DNA of 21,448 nucleotides from the NCBI GenBank assembly GCA_002449585.1, contig DJXD01000095.1:1-21448 (forward strand), given 5' to 3'. A program made the translations under genes and the position numbers. Under the pieces are notes generated by a model. That model saw nothing but the letters and a program-made list of their open reading frames with translations. It had not been told where the DNA came from and made no database searches. Every line of letters starts with the position of its first letter. Position 1 is the stretch's first letter. Below are positions 15,396 through 21,448 of the stretch, piece by piece. The DNA is from Ruminococcus sp. UBA7013. Lineage in GTDB: Bacteria > Bacillota > Clostridia > Oscillospirales > Ruminococcaceae.

Positions 15396-17531
15396 TCAAG
15401 ACTTTTTATTTTTCTTTTTTGCAATATCAGCAAGTGCTTCTTTTCTGGAAAGATTGATTCTGCCCTGTCTGTCGATCTCAATGACTTTTACAACGATTTC
15501 ATCACCAATCTGAACAACATCCTCTACATTCTCAACACGATGATCTTCCAGCTGGGAAATATGCACAAGTCCATCTTTTCCCGGCGCAATTTCAACAAAT
15601 GCACCAAAAGGCATGATTCTGACAACTTTTCCTTTGTAGATAGCACCAACTTCCGGATCATTGGCAATGGTTTCAACGATCTGGATGGCTTTTTTGGCAT
15701 TTTCCATATCAAGGCCGCTTACAAATACATTTCCATCTTCACTGATGTCAATTTTCACATCACATTCCGCACAGATTTTCTGAATCACTTTGCCGCCCTG
15801 TCCGATTACTTCACGGATTTTATCAACTGCGACTTTTGTCTGGAGCATTTTAGGTGCATATTTGCCGACTTCCGGGCGAGGTTCAGGAATGGCTTTCAGC
15901 ATGATTTCATCCAGAATATAAAGCCGGGCTTTTCTGGTTTTTTCAAATGCCTGTTTAATAATCGCAGGTGTTAAGCCATCCACTTTAATATCTACCTGAA
16001 TGGCAGTGATTCCTTTGTGAGTACCCCCAACTTTGAAATCCATATCACCAAAGAAATCTTCCAGACCCTGAATATCAACCATAGTCATGAAATCATCACT
16101 ATCAGGGAGTGTAATCAGACCGCAGGAAATACCTGCTACAGGGGCTTTGATGGGGACACCAGCATCCATGAGGGCAAGTGTAGAGCCGCAGATAGATCCT
16201 TGAGAGGTTGAGCCGTTAGAGCTCAAAACTTCTGAAACCAATCTCATAGAATATGGGAAATCTTCCACAGATGGCAGAACAGGGACAAGGGCTTTTTCAG
16301 CCAGTGCGCCATGACCAATTTCACGTCTTCCAGGGCCTCTGGAAGGCTTTGTTTCTCCTACGGAATAAGACGGGAAATTATACTGATGCATATATCTCTT
16401 AGAAGTTTCATCATCCAGACCATCTATTTTTTGTGCTTCGCTCACAGGGCCAAGCGTTGCGACTGTCATAACCTGTGTCTGTCCTCTGGTGAACAGACCA
16501 GAACCATGTACTCTGGGCAGGAGGCCAACTTCCGCCGCCAGCGGACGAATTTCATCAATTCCACGGCCATCAACACGCTTTCCATTATAAAGCCAATTCC
16601 GGACAATCTTTTTCTGCAATTTATAAATACATTCATCCATTTTAGAAACTACAGCATCTCCGAACTGTTCCGCATAGGCTTCATCAAATGTTTCATGCAC
16701 TTCATCAATAATGGGCTTCATACGTTCATCACGTACATTCTTATCATTCGTATCCAATGCTTGCTTGACTTTTTCGCCCACGAGATTTTCCACAGCTTCA
16801 AAAACATCATGCGGAATTTCCTGAGATTCAAATTCAAATTTAGGCTTGCCGATTTCTTTCTGAATTTCGGAAATAAAAGCAACCATTTTCTTGATTTCTT
16901 CATGACCTGTCATGATGGCTTTCAGCATGGTTTCCTCATCTACTTCATTTGCACCGGCTTCGATCATAACAATTTTATCGGCACTGCCGGCAACAGTCAA
17001 ATTCAGATCATTATTTTCTTTCTGATCTTTATCCGGATTCAGAACAATTTTTCCATCCACAAGGCCAACGCTGATGCCTGCAATAGGCCCATTCCAAGGA
17101 ATATCTGAAATTGCAATTGCAATAGAGGTTGCAATCATACCTGTAATTTCAGGAGAACAATCCGGATCAACAGAAAGCACCGTCATGACTACAGAAACAT
17201 CATTTCTCATATCTTTTGGGAAAAGCGGACGGATTGGGCGGTCAACCATGCGAGAAGTCAGGATAGCTTTTTCAGAAGGCTTTCCTTCACGCTTAGTGAA
17301 AGAGCCGGGAATTTTGCCGACAGCATAAAGCCGTTCTTCATAATCCACAGACAGTGGGAAGAAGTCAATACCTTCTCTTGGTTTTGCGCTGGCGGTGACA
17401 TTGGCCATCACGACAGTATCACCATAGCGAACCCAGCAAGAACCATTAGACAAGCCGCATGTTTTTCCGGTTTCTACAGATAAAGGTCTTCCGGCATAAG
17501 TCGTTTCAAACGTTCTGTAATTTTCAAACAT
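15396..17531 (-). CDS. pnp: Polyribonucleotide nucleotidyltransferase (PNPase)
   Basis: Phosphorolytic 3'-5' exoribonuclease of mRNA turnover, trimeric and cytoplasmic. The 711 residues show the standard order: first RNase PH domain (about 12-145), helical linker, second RNase PH domain (about 320-460, with the GHGALAEKAL and FPYSMRLVSEVLSSNGSTSQGS signatures), KH domain (about 550-610, VIGQGGKVIQKI) and S1 domain (about 618-690, YKGKVVRIMPFGAFVEI). Length is normal. GAGG lies about 9 bases before the ATG. It follows rpsO after a 161-base gap with a strong hairpin, the conserved rpsO-pnp order. Confidence 0.97.
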   Translation of the reverse strand: MFENYRTFETTYAGRPLSVETGKTCGLSNGSCWVRYGDTVVMANVTASAKPREGIDFFPLSVDYEERLYAVGKIPGSFTKREGKPSEKAILTSRMVDRPIRPLFPKDMRNDVSVVMTVLSVDPDCSPEITGMIATSIAIAISDIPWNGPIAGISVGLVDGKIVLNPDKDQKENNDLNLTVAGSADKIVMIEAGANEVDEETMLKAIMTGHEEIKKMVAFISEIQKEIGKPKFEFESQEIPHDVFEAVENLVGEKVKQALDTNDKNVRDERMKPIIDEVHETFDEAYAEQFGDAVVSKMDECIYKLQKKIVRNWLYNGKRVDGRGIDEIRPLAAEVGLLPRVHGSGLFTRGQTQVMTVATLGPVSEAQKIDGLDDETSKRYMHQYNFPSYSVGETKPSRGPGRREIGHGALAEKALVPVLPSVEDFPYSMRLVSEVLSSNGSTSQGSICGSTLALMDAGVPIKAPVAGISCGLITLPDSDDFMTMVDIQGLEDFFGDMDFKVGGTHKGITAIQVDIKVDGLTPAIIKQAFEKTRKARLYILDEIMLKAIPEPRPEVGKYAPKMLQTKVAVDKIREVIGQGGKVIQKICAECDVKIDISEDGNVFVSGLDMENAKKAIQIVETIANDPEVGAIYKGKVVRIMPFGAFVEIAPGKDGLVHISQLEDHRVENVEDVVQIGDEIVVKVIEIDRQGRINLSRKEALADIAKKKNKKS

Positions 17532-17648
17532 AAAAAATCCTCGTTTCAGATAATTTTTTGTGTCAGGCAGCGTTTAGCAAAAAACTCTGCCCCTGTAGGA
17601 AATGACAGGACCACAGTTAGATGCTAATAATGCGCCTGACGCAAATGC

Positions 17649-17683
17649 ACAGAAAGGCAGACGGCTCAGCCGCTGCCTTCTGT
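17649..17683 (-). other. Intercistronic rpsO-pnp hairpin
   Basis: ACAGAAAGGCAG with CGGC pairs to GCCG with CTGCCTTCTGT around a TCA loop, with small bulges, 9 bases after the rpsO stop. It lacks a T-tract on the minus strand. In E. coli the rpsO-pnp gap holds an RNase III-cut hairpin through which PNPase autoregulates; a similar processing or partial-termination role is inferred here only by position. Confidence 0.55.
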
Positions 17684-17692
17684 ATGCGTTTC

Positions 17693-17959
17693 TTACTTAC
17701 GAATGCCCAGTTTTGCGATGATAGCACGATATCTTTCAATATCTTTCTTCTTGAGATAAGACAGAAGATTTCTTCTGCGGCCGATCATCTTGAGCATACC
17801 TCTCCGGGAATGATGGTCATTTTTATGAACTTTCAGATGTTCTGTCAGGTCATTGATACGACGTGTCAGAATGGCAATCTGAACTTCCGGAGAACCCGTA
17901 TCTGTTTCATGATTTCTGTTCTGTTCAATAACAGCAGTCTTTTCTTCTTTACGCAGCAT
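17693..17959 (-). CDS. rpsO: 30S ribosomal protein S15
   Basis: An 88-residue protein with the unmistakable S15 core: DTGSPEVQIAILTRRINDLTEHLKVHKNDHHSRRGMLKMIGRRRNLLSYLKKKD. It binds 16S rRNA early in assembly of the small subunit platform. Length and sequence are fully normal. AAAGGGGTGA (complement of 17966-17975) precedes the ATG. A promoter at 18108-18136 gives a leader of about 140 bases, long enough for the autoregulatory structure that S15 often uses. pnp lies downstream in the same direction. Confidence 0.98.
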   Translation of the reverse strand: MLRKEEKTAVIEQNRNHETDTGSPEVQIAILTRRINDLTEHLKVHKNDHHSRRGMLKMIGRRRNLLSYLKKKDIERYRAIIAKLGIRK

Positions 17960-18101
17960 AATATTTCACCCCTTTATAATTAAATTTCCATCAACGCAGA
18001 AAAGGGAAGGTGAATCTCCCATCTGGGCAAAATCCCTGATCCGGGTATGTGGAGCAATCAACTTGGATCATCTCTGCACAGGCAGGGAAAAGATGATTCC
18101 A
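17960..18101 (-). promoter_or_regulatory. rpsO leader, candidate S15 autoregulatory RNA
   Basis: The region between the predicted transcription start and the rpsO ATG can fold on the minus strand. ATCATCT pairs with AGATGAT near the 5' end, and several GGG/CCC tracts (CCCGG, CAGGG, GCCC, ATGGG) in 18005-18045 can form alternative helices before the ribosome site. S15 leaders in other Firmicutes regulate translation through such structures. I cannot match it to a defined class by eye. Confidence 0.4.
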
Positions 18102-18107
18102 GCAATT

Positions 18108-18136
18108 ATTATAGCATACTTTTCTGGATTTGTAAA
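18108..18136 (-). promoter_or_regulatory. Promoter of rpsO-pnp
   Basis: On the minus strand TTTACA (18131-18136) and a perfect TATAAT (18108-18113) are 17 bases apart, preceded by an A/T-rich tract (18137-18180) that could act as an UP element. Confidence 0.85.
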
Positions 18137-18216
18137 GTCTTTTTTTAAAATTTTTTATATTTTTTATGATATAAAAATATGTGATATTGATAAAAATCTA
18201 TTCAACCAAACTTTGA

Positions 18217-18311
18217 ATTCCCCGCTTCTTTAAGCGGTGGACATCATCAAACGGCAGTGGGAGCGGAAAAAATTGGTATCTCCCACTGACATGAAGGCAA
18301 TCCACTTGCCA
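18217..18311. other. Cluster of three hairpins; possible IS200/IS605-type remnant or small RNA
   Basis: Three stems follow one another: CCGCTT/AAGCGG (18222-18227 with 18232-18237), CAGTGGGAG/CTCCCACTG (18255-18263 with 18280-18288), and GGCAA/TTGCC (18296-18300 with 18306-18310). The last has six T beyond it (18312-18317) on the plus strand. The first stem with its flanks (GAATTCCCC before, GGTGGACATCAT after) resembles, in reverse, the palindrome end at 10411-10450. No open reading frame is present. The last hairpin overlaps the -35 box of the next promoter. Confidence 0.4.
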
Positions 18312-18334
18312 TTTTTTCATTGTTATGCTATACT
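18306..18334 (+). promoter_or_regulatory. Promoter of the structured repeat RNA, copy 2
   Basis: TTGCCA (18306-18311) is 17 bases from TATACT (18329-18334), and TG at the extended -10 position (TGCTATACT) strengthens it. The predicted start near 18341 falls exactly at the first stem of the repeat element. Confidence 0.6.
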
Positions 18335-18340
18335 ATAGAT

Positions 18341-18490
18341 CGTTCGCATCTTGATAATAGTAAAAATAGCCGGTTGTGCTGACGAATCATTCAGCATGTA
18401 AAATTTTTAATGTTCATGGAATGCGAACTTTTGACAGAAGTCGCCGAAGCTCGTGAATGACAAAATTATGCTTTGGCGTGGATTGAAACA
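18341..18490 (+). ncRNA. Candidate small RNA from dispersed repeat copy 2, ending in a CRISPR I-C repeat-like unit
   Basis: This is the transcribed part of the element repeated in inverted form at 1198-1360. P1 is GTTCGCAT (18342-18349) with ATGCGAAC (18421-18428). P2, inside it, is GTGCTGA (18376-18382) with TCAGCAT (18391-18397). P3 is CGCCGAAGC (18442-18450) with GCTTTGGCG (18470-18478), followed by TGGATTGAAAC (18479-18489). The terminal unit 18440-18489 begins GTCGC and ends GCGTGGATTGAAAC, as type I-C CRISPR repeats do, but its loop is 19 nt. The outer P2 pair is G-U here and G-C in copy 1, conserved only on this strand. No clear terminator follows; the 3' end is unknown. Confidence 0.5.
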
Positions 18491-18549
18491 AGTGAAGGCT
18501 TCGCTATAATTTGTTTGTGCATTATTCGCTTGATAGTTGCATCCCCCTC

Positions 18550-18578
18550 TTGACAAAATGTAAAAAATATGAGATAAT
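18550..18578 (+). promoter_or_regulatory. Promoter of tgt
   Basis: A perfect -35 TTGACA (18550-18555) is 17 bases from GATAAT (18573-18578). The start near 18585 leaves a leader of about 40 bases, too short to hold a riboswitch of usual size. Confidence 0.8.
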
Positions 18579-18624
18579 AGGATATAGCATTTTAAATCAT
18601 AATAAAAATTGGAGAAGCTTTTTT

Positions 18625-19770
18625 ATGGGAATTTATCAATTATTAAAAACAGAAAACAAAGCAAGAAGAGGACAGATTACAACCATTCACGGCATATTGC
18701 AAACGCCATGCTTTATGAATGTAGGAACATCTGCTGCTATCAAAGGAGGCGTATCTTCTCCAGAACTGGCAGATTTGAAATGTCAGGTAGAATTATGCAA
18801 TACATACCATTTGCATCTGAGACCAGGAGACACCGTGATCAAGACAATGGGCGGACTGCATAAATTTATGAACTGGAATCGTCCCATTCTGACAGATAGC
18901 GGCGGCTTTCAGGTCTTTTCTTTGGCAAAGCTGCGTAAGATTAAAGAAGAAGGGGTTTATTTTCAATCTCATCTGGATGGCTCACGGCTGTTTATCTCCC
19001 CTGAGGTCAGTATTCAGATTCAGTCTAATCTTGCTTCAACGATTGCAATGGCTTTTGATGAATGTGTGGAAAATCCTGCGCCTTATGATTATTCTGCCCG
19101 ATCCTGTGAACGAACCACTCGTTGGCTGATTCGATGCAAAGAAGAAATGCAAAGGCTTTCCCAGCTTCCGGATACGATCAATCAAAAGCAATTATTATTT
19201 GGAATCAATCAGGGATGTACTTTTGAGAATCTTAGAATCGAACATATGCAGGCAATCAGAGAGCTGGATCTGGATGGCTATGCCGTCGGCGGTTTGGCGG
19301 TCGGTGAGCCTACAGAAGAGATGTATAGAATTCTGGATGCTGTTGTTCCCCATATGCCCGCTGATAAGCCCCGGTATCTGATGGGAGTGGGAACACCTTC
19401 TAATATTATCGAAGCTGTTGCAAGGGGCATTGATATGTTTGACTGTGTAATGCCTACTAGAAATGCCCGGCATGGAACTATTTTTACATGGTCTGGTATA
19501 CGGCATATGAAAAACAGGACTTATCAAACCGATCCCCGTCCAATGGATGAAGCCTGTCAATGTCCTGCCTGTCAAAATTTTTCAAGAGCGTATGTCCGGC
19601 ATTTATTTAAAGCTAATGAAATGTTGGCCGGCCGTCTGACAGTGATTCATAATTTGTATTTTTATAATACCCTGACCGAAAAAATCCGGGAAGCCATTGA
19701 TCATGCCGAGTTTCAAGCTTTCCGTGCAGAATATTCAGAAAAATTATCTAAAAAAGCACCGGATGATTAA
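18625..19770 (+). CDS. tgt: tRNA-guanine transglycosylase
   Basis: Exchanges guanine 34 of Asn, Asp, His and Tyr tRNAs for preQ1 in queuosine synthesis. The 381-residue protein has the TIM-barrel enzyme's DSGGFQVFSL (Asp91, general acid/base), the nucleophile Asp273 in GIDMFDCVMPTRNARHG, and the zinc site Cys311, Cys313, Cys316 and His342. Spacing matches the characterised bacterial enzyme. GGAGAA (18611-18616) stands 8 bases before the ATG at 18625. An in-frame extension back to 18511 exists but crosses the promoter, so it is not used. No queA or preQ1 synthesis genes are visible. mntP starts 27 bases downstream, likely in the same transcript. Confidence 0.96.
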   Translation: MGIYQLLKTENKARRGQITTIHGILQTPCFMNVGTSAAIKGGVSSPELADLKCQVELCNTYHLHLRPGDTVIKTMGGLHKFMNWNRPILTDSGGFQVFSLAKLRKIKEEGVYFQSHLDGSRLFISPEVSIQIQSNLASTIAMAFDECVENPAPYDYSARSCERTTRWLIRCKEEMQRLSQLPDTINQKQLLFGINQGCTFENLRIEHMQAIRELDLDGYAVGGLAVGEPTEEMYRILDAVVPHMPADKPRYLMGVGTPSNIIEAVARGIDMFDCVMPTRNARHGTIFTWSGIRHMKNRTYQTDPRPMDEACQCPACQNFSRAYVRHLFKANEMLAGRLTVIHNLYFYNTLTEKIREAIDHAEFQAFRAEYSEKLSKKAPDD

Positions 19771-19797
19771 ATCATTCTGAAATTCGGAGATGAAGAA

Positions 19798-20367
19798 ATG
19801 AATTTTTTGGAATTATTATTAACAGCAATCGGCTTGTCGATGGATGCCTTTGCCGTATCGGTTACAAATGGATTATGCTGTACTAATCTGAAAAAAAAGC
19901 AATCTCTTCTGATCGGCCTTTGTTTCGGCGCATTTCAGGGATTAATGCCAACAATCGGCTTTTTTCTGGGAAAAGCTTTTGCAGATTATATCACTGCAAT
20001 AGATCATTATATTGCTTTGATTTTGCTGGGATATATCGGCGGAAAAATGATTTATGATGCAGTGCAGGATGCAAAACAGGAAGAACAGCAGCCCTATGCA
20101 CTGACACCGGGTTTACTTCTGATGCAGGGCATTGCCACCAGTATTGATGCTATGGCGGCAGGTGTCAGCTTTGCGGCACTGTCAAATATTAATATTCTCT
20201 ATGCTGGGGTTGAAATTGCTGTGATTACCTGCATGTTATCTATCATCGGTGTGAGATGCGGGAAAAAATTCGGGAGTAAATTGGGTAGCCGTGCGCTTCT
20301 GACAGGCGGTGTGATTCTGGTCTGTCTGGGACTGAAAATTTTTATTGAGCATATGTTTTTTTCATAA
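19798..20367 (+). CDS. mntP: Manganese efflux pump MntP
   Basis: A 189-residue membrane protein with six hydrophobic helices in two related halves. Each half carries the conserved acidic motif: SMDAFAVS (Asp16) and SIDAMAAG (Asp117), the family's key metal-pathway residues; helix glycines such as GYIGGKMIYDA are also typical. Exports Mn2+ from the cytoplasm. GGAG (19786-19789) lies 8 bases before the ATG. The 27-base gap to tgt leaves no room for a yybP-ykoY manganese riboswitch, so metal control, if any, must act elsewhere. Confidence 0.93.
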   Translation: MNFLELLLTAIGLSMDAFAVSVTNGLCCTNLKKKQSLLIGLCFGAFQGLMPTIGFFLGKAFADYITAIDHYIALILLGYIGGKMIYDAVQDAKQEEQQPYALTPGLLLMQGIATSIDAMAAGVSFAALSNINILYAGVEIAVITCMLSIIGVRCGKKFGSKLGSRALLTGGVILVCLGLKIFIEHMFFS

Positions 20368-20385
20368 TCAGAAAGGGGCGTTTTT

Positions 20386-20865
20386 ATGATCCGGATGGCA
20401 GAAATGCAGGATCTGAAAGAAATTTCAGCATTGGAAAGCCTTTGTTTTCCAGCGGTGGAAGCCGCACCAGAACAAGTGATCCGGGAACGGATTGCAGCAT
20501 TTCATAATCATTTTTTTGTCATGACCGAAGAAAATCATATCATTGGCTTTATCAATGGCCTTGTTTCAGAATCGGCTATCTTATATGACGAGATGTATGA
20601 AAATGCAGATCTGCATGATGAAAACGGCAGTTATCAAATGATCCTGAGCCTTGCGGTCAGTCCGGATGCTCGTCATAAAGGATATGGAAAAGCCTTGCTT
20701 CGTCATATGCTGGAAACTGCCCGTCATCAACACCGAAAAGGCGTAACATTAACCTGTAAAGAGCATCTTGTTTCTTTTTATGAAGAATCCGGATTTGTCA
20801 GTCAGGGGCGTTCTGCATCCACACACGGCGGTTTTACATGGTATGAAATGCGGATGATGTTCTAA
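20386..20865 (+). CDS. GNAT-family N-acetyltransferase (AANAT-like)
   Basis: A 159-residue acetyl-CoA-dependent acetyltransferase. The acetyl-CoA loop is RHKGYGKALL (motif R-x-x-G-x-G, near 105-114), preceded by the beta strand SLAVSPDA. The C-terminal CKEHLVSFYEESGF and the SASTHGGFTWYEM end are typical of the arylalkylamine-type GNAT subgroup of bacteria. Substrate not predictable. AAAGGGGCG (20373-20381) precedes the ATG. Gaps of 18 bases to mntP and 22 to the next gene suggest one transcript. Confidence 0.88.
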   Translation: MIRMAEMQDLKEISALESLCFPAVEAAPEQVIRERIAAFHNHFFVMTEENHIIGFINGLVSESAILYDEMYENADLHDENGSYQMILSLAVSPDARHKGYGKALLRHMLETARHQHRKGVTLTCKEHLVSFYEESGFVSQGRSASTHGGFTWYEMRMMF

Positions 20866-20887
20866 TCATGTCGGGGGGAATCCAAAA

Positions 20888-21448
20888 ATGTCATCAAGTC
20901 AATGGGAACAGATCAAGCTTTCCGATCTATTTATTTTGCAAATGGGAAAAACGCCTTTTCGGGATAATCCTGCTTATTGGAACGGGCAATATAACTGGCT
21001 TTCTATTTCAGATCTGGGAAAATCAGGAAAATATATCACGGAAACAAAAGAACATATCACAGAAACGGCAGTATCTGAAACTGGGATTAAACTGACTCCG
21101 AAACATACGATTGTGATGAGCTTTAAATTATCCATAGGAAAAACAGCAATCACCTCTGAGGATATTTATACAAACGAGGCCATTATGTCATTTATTGATA
21201 GCGGAAAATATCCATTTGAGATAGATTATATTTATCATTTATTCAGCGGAAAGAATTGGGATGAATTGACAAATAAAGCAGTCAAGGGAAAAACGCTTAA
21301 TAAAGCCACACTTTCTGAAATAAAAATTCCTCTGCCGCCGCTTGCCATTCAGCAGGAAATTGCGACGGTACTTAATAAAGTAACCTCTGCAATTGCTACT
21401 TGCCACATGATTCTTGAAAAGCTGGATCTGCTTGTCAAATCACGGTTT
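20888..21448 (+). CDS. hsdS: Type I restriction-modification specificity subunit (HsdS), 3' end missing
   Basis: The frame is open to the window edge and gives 187 residues. It begins MSSSQWEQIKLSDLFILQMGKTP and contains the first target recognition domain (about 5-160). The canonical ending follows, TLSEIKIPLPPLAIQQEIATVLNKV, then the spacer helix and LVKSRF. The IPLPPLxxQxxI motif is diagnostic for HsdS and LVKSRF is the usual junction before the second recognition domain, which lies outside. HsdS sets the DNA sequence methylated and cut by HsdM and HsdR. GGGGGGAA (20873-20880) lies 7 bases before the ATG. No hsdM or hsdR is upstream. Confidence 0.9.
   Translation, partial: MSSSQWEQIKLSDLFILQMGKTPFRDNPAYWNGQYNWLSISDLGKSGKYITETKEHITETAVSETGIKLTPKHTIVMSFKLSIGKTAITSEDIYTNEAIMSFIDSGKYPFEIDYIYHLFSGKNWDELTNKAVKGKTLNKATLSEIKIPLPPLAIQQEIATVLNKVTSAIATCHMILEKLDLLVKSRF

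Noticed and set aside
16311..17108. 265-codon open frame on the plus strand opposite pnp
   Set aside because: It is antisense to conserved pnp codons and its composition (rich in F, I, H, N, R) is that of a shadow frame; no ribosome site or family match.
18440..18489. A true CRISPR array at the repeat-like unit
   Set aside because: Only one repeat-like unit is present at each locus. No second repeat follows at spacer distance, and no cas gene is in the window.
18511..18624. In-frame upstream extension of tgt from 18511
   Set aside because: It crosses a near-perfect promoter (18550-18578), and the start at 18625 has a proper ribosome site and gives the normal protein length.
18541..18624. 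preQ1 riboswitch before tgt
   Set aside because: The leader after the promoter is only about 40 bases, and I see no preQ1-type hairpin with an A-rich tail.
19771..19797. yybP-ykoY manganese riboswitch before mntP
   Set aside because: Only 27 bases separate tgt and mntP, too few for this element.
20868..21095. 75-codon frame overlapping the start of hsdS
   Set aside because: It is out of frame with the clear HsdS sequence and has no family match.

Overview
The window looks like chromosomal DNA of a low-to-mid GC, fibre-degrading Clostridia, most likely a Ruminococcus-type gut or rumen bacterium. The main support is a secreted GH10 xylanase with a C-terminal type I dockerin, which is a cellulosome component. 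BspA-like leucine-rich repeats, a DUF4317 protein and strong AAAGGAG-type ribosome binding sites fit the same group. The assignment rests on gene content and style, not on a database search.

Layout. Positions 1-1180: the tail of an unidentified gene, translationally coupled to a DUF4317 gene. 1198-1360: copy 1 of a dispersed structured repeat. 1379-9322 (+): a pyrimidine operon (pyrC, pyrF, carA, carB) behind a clear promoter and a terminator-like leader, ending in a leucine-rich-repeat gene whose start codon overlaps the carB stop. 9367-10014 (+): a C39-like cysteine peptidase gene with its own terminator. 10099-11348 (+): a MerR-type regulator under a classical 19-bp-spacer promoter, cut short by a perfect GC-rich palindrome, then an alpha/beta hydrolase. 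11345-15316 (-): xylanase, a membrane-anchored zinc-ribbon/glycan-binding-like protein and a VanX-type lipoprotein peptidase, all read leftwards from a promoter before the xylanase. 15363-18136 (-): rpsO and pnp with promoter, long leader, intercistronic hairpin and terminator. 18137-18624: an intergenic region full of RNA-like hairpins, including copy 2 of the dispersed repeat. 18550-21448 (+): tgt, mntP, a GNAT acetyltransferase and the start of a type I restriction specificity subunit cut by the window edge.

How the genes fit together. CarAB makes carbamoyl phosphate, PyrC closes dihydroorotate and PyrF makes UMP; the other pyr genes are not here. The xylanase cluster suggests extracellular and envelope functions. 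rpsO-pnp is a widely conserved translation/RNA-turnover pair.

Most interesting observation: a ~155-bp element occurs in two inverted copies (1198-1360 and 18334-18490, about 94% identical by eye). Read on one strand it folds into three stems and ends in a unit with the architecture of a type I-C CRISPR repeat: it starts GTCGC, forms a stem, then ends GCGTGGATTGAAAC, but with an expanded 19-nt loop. Copy 2 has a good extended -10 promoter whose predicted start falls on the first stem. One of the differences between the copies keeps base pairing only on this strand. This could be a CRISPR-repeat-mimicking small RNA or solitary repeat element. That is a hypothesis; no cas gene and no array lie in the window.
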